Source: Acanthosepion esculentum
Lineage: Eukaryota > Mollusca > Cephalopoda > Sepiida > Sepiidae
NCBI GenBank assembly: GCA_964036315.1
Contig: OZ038485.1
Span: 73,094,824-73,158,823 of the forward strand
Direction of reading: 5' to 3'
Length of the DNA: 64,000 bases
The notes beneath the pieces were generated by a model. It saw nothing but the letters and a program-made list of their open reading frames with translations. It was not told the origin of the DNA and made no database searches. Below are positions 63,576 to 64,000 of the stretch, piece after piece (within the stretch, counting starts at the first letter, position 1; every line of letters begins with the position of its first letter). The translations under genes were made by a program, and so were the position numbers.

Positions 63576-64000
63576 GTTTTCTAAAGATTTCAATAAGTAA
63601 ATCAATTTTACACGCAACCGTGTTTAACGTTGAAAAACAAGCCAAAACAGCTTGCTTTTACACCTAAAATTCAATATTTTTCAAAACTTTGTAAAACTTA
63701 AAATTTGCAATATAACTTTGTGAAAACTGTTGAAACTTGTTGAAATCAATAGTTTTCGATCGATAACATATCGATTTTCAATAATTTCATTGGTCTTCTA
63801 ATGATTTCAATAAGTAAATCAATTTTACAAACAACAGTGTTTAAGGTTGAAAAACAAGCCAAAACAGCTTGCTTTTACACCTAAAATTCAATATTTTTCA
63901 AAACTTTGTAAAACTTAAAATTTGCAATATAACTTTGTGAAATCTGTTGAAACTTGTTGAAATCAATAGTTTTCGATCGATAACATATCGATTTTCAATA
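63576..64000 (+). repeat. Last A-type monomer and window-truncated B-type monomer
   Basis: 63576-63792 is a near-consensus monomer ending in ttcattgg. It is followed by a B-type copy (63793-64000) with ggtcttctaatg, acaaacaacag, aaggtt and gaaatc. That copy stops about 9 bp before its end at the window edge. The pair resembles 62708-63141. The array evidently continues beyond the window. Confidence 0.9.

Larger units (their letters stand above)
1..64000 (+). repeat. 217-bp satellite DNA array, about 295 tandem monomers
   Basis: The phrase GTTTTCTAAAG returns at 1, 218, 435, 652, 869 and so on to 63793, a strict 217-bp period in one orientation over the full window. Walking all monomers gives 294 complete copies plus a last copy about 9 bp short. 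The only length variants seen are eight 216-bp copies (starting 7597, 9332, 11284, 14972, 21264, 36019, 43830, 55113) and two 218-bp copies (6077, 62490). The net drift of -6 bp matches the coordinate of the last monomer. Monomers differ from each other at only a few sites. The consensus is 26% G+C with six CpGs. Such an array is typical of eukaryotic centromeric or pericentromeric heterochromatin; that location is inference. Both window edges lie inside the array, so its true length is unknown. The strand is my arbitrary reading direction. Confidence 0.99.

Noticed and set aside
1..64000. CRISPR array
   Set aside because: There are no short repeats separated by unique spacers; the whole 217-bp unit is repeated, with only scattered substitutions.
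1..64000. CENP-B box-like motif
   Set aside because: I looked for the TTCG....A..CGGG core on both strands of the consensus monomer and found none; the only CpG-containing words are acacgcaaccgtg, aacgtt and the cgatcgat region.
1..64000. Transposable element or terminal repeats inside the array
   Set aside because: The monomer register is continuous across all 64 kb; I saw no insertion, target-site duplication or non-satellite sequence.
1..64000. Telomeric repeat or simple microsatellite
   Set aside because: The repeat unit is 217 bp and complex; TTGAAA words recur inside it but not as a short-unit tandem array.

Overview
The whole window is one uninterrupted satellite-DNA array. About 295 head-to-tail copies of a 217-bp monomer fill positions 1-64000 (294 complete copies, plus a last one cut about 9 bp short by the window edge). 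All copies are in the same orientation, with no insertion of other sequence. By my walk, 284 of the 294 complete monomers are exactly 217 bp, eight are 216 bp and two are 218 bp. These indels account exactly for the observed drift of the repeat register, so the copy count is well supported. I find no protein-coding gene, RNA gene, mobile element, CRISPR array or bacterial-style regulatory site.

Organism: this is eukaryotic, most likely centromeric, pericentromeric or other heterochromatic DNA. The consensus monomer is about 26% G+C (56 of 217). It carries six CpGs where base composition predicts about 3.5. This lack of CpG depletion argues mildly against a heavily CpG-methylated genome (vertebrate or plant) and fits an AT-rich invertebrate such as an insect. 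I do not recognise the satellite family and do not name a species.

Monomer anatomy, using 3907-4123 as a near-consensus example and phase 1 at GTTTTCTAAA: a 14-bp hairpin (ACACG/CGTGT) at 35-48; an AACGTT or AAGGTT box at 51-56; a 17-bp hairpin (CAAGC/GCTTG) at 63-79; a run of A-tracts at about 10-bp spacing at 108-170; a 17-bp dyad ATCGATA-ACA-TATCGAT at 184-200; and a 14-bp dyad CAATAA-TT-TTATTG at 204-217. Linked variants define two main haplotypes: an 'A' type (acacgcaaccgtg, aacaagcc) and a 'B' type (ttcattgg/ctaatg, acaaacaacagtg, aaggtt, aaccagcc, often gaaatctg). They are mixed into mosaics.

Regional layout by diagnostic variants: 1-1519 holds a trimer pattern. 1303-7596 is a 14-monomer block followed by a 15-monomer near-copy. 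6295-9981 is a 9-monomer block and its 8-monomer near-copy. 9765-13669 is 'block alpha' (18 monomers), and 10633-18225 is a 17/18-monomer tandem pair overlapping it. 18226-24300 holds 12- and 5-monomer duplications. 24301-27338 holds a 7-monomer duplication. 27556-29942 is 'block beta' (11 monomers). 29943-31244 holds a dimer duplication. 31245-34499 is the alpha tail plus beta. 34500-42310 is a 36-monomer, 7811-bp unit that contains alpha and beta, and 42311-49687 is its 34-monomer second copy. 49254-55328 is a 14-monomer tandem pair. 55329-62055 is rich in 7-monomer spacing. 62056-63575 is a stretch of more diverged monomers.

The interest lies in the evolutionary mechanics. There are nested, recent segmental duplications of many sizes, all in whole monomers. 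Two places show mid-monomer crossover footprints. A family-specific hairpin has both arms changed in a base-pairing way. The dyad and phased A-tracts could be protein-binding or nucleosome-positioning features. I found no gene system here.
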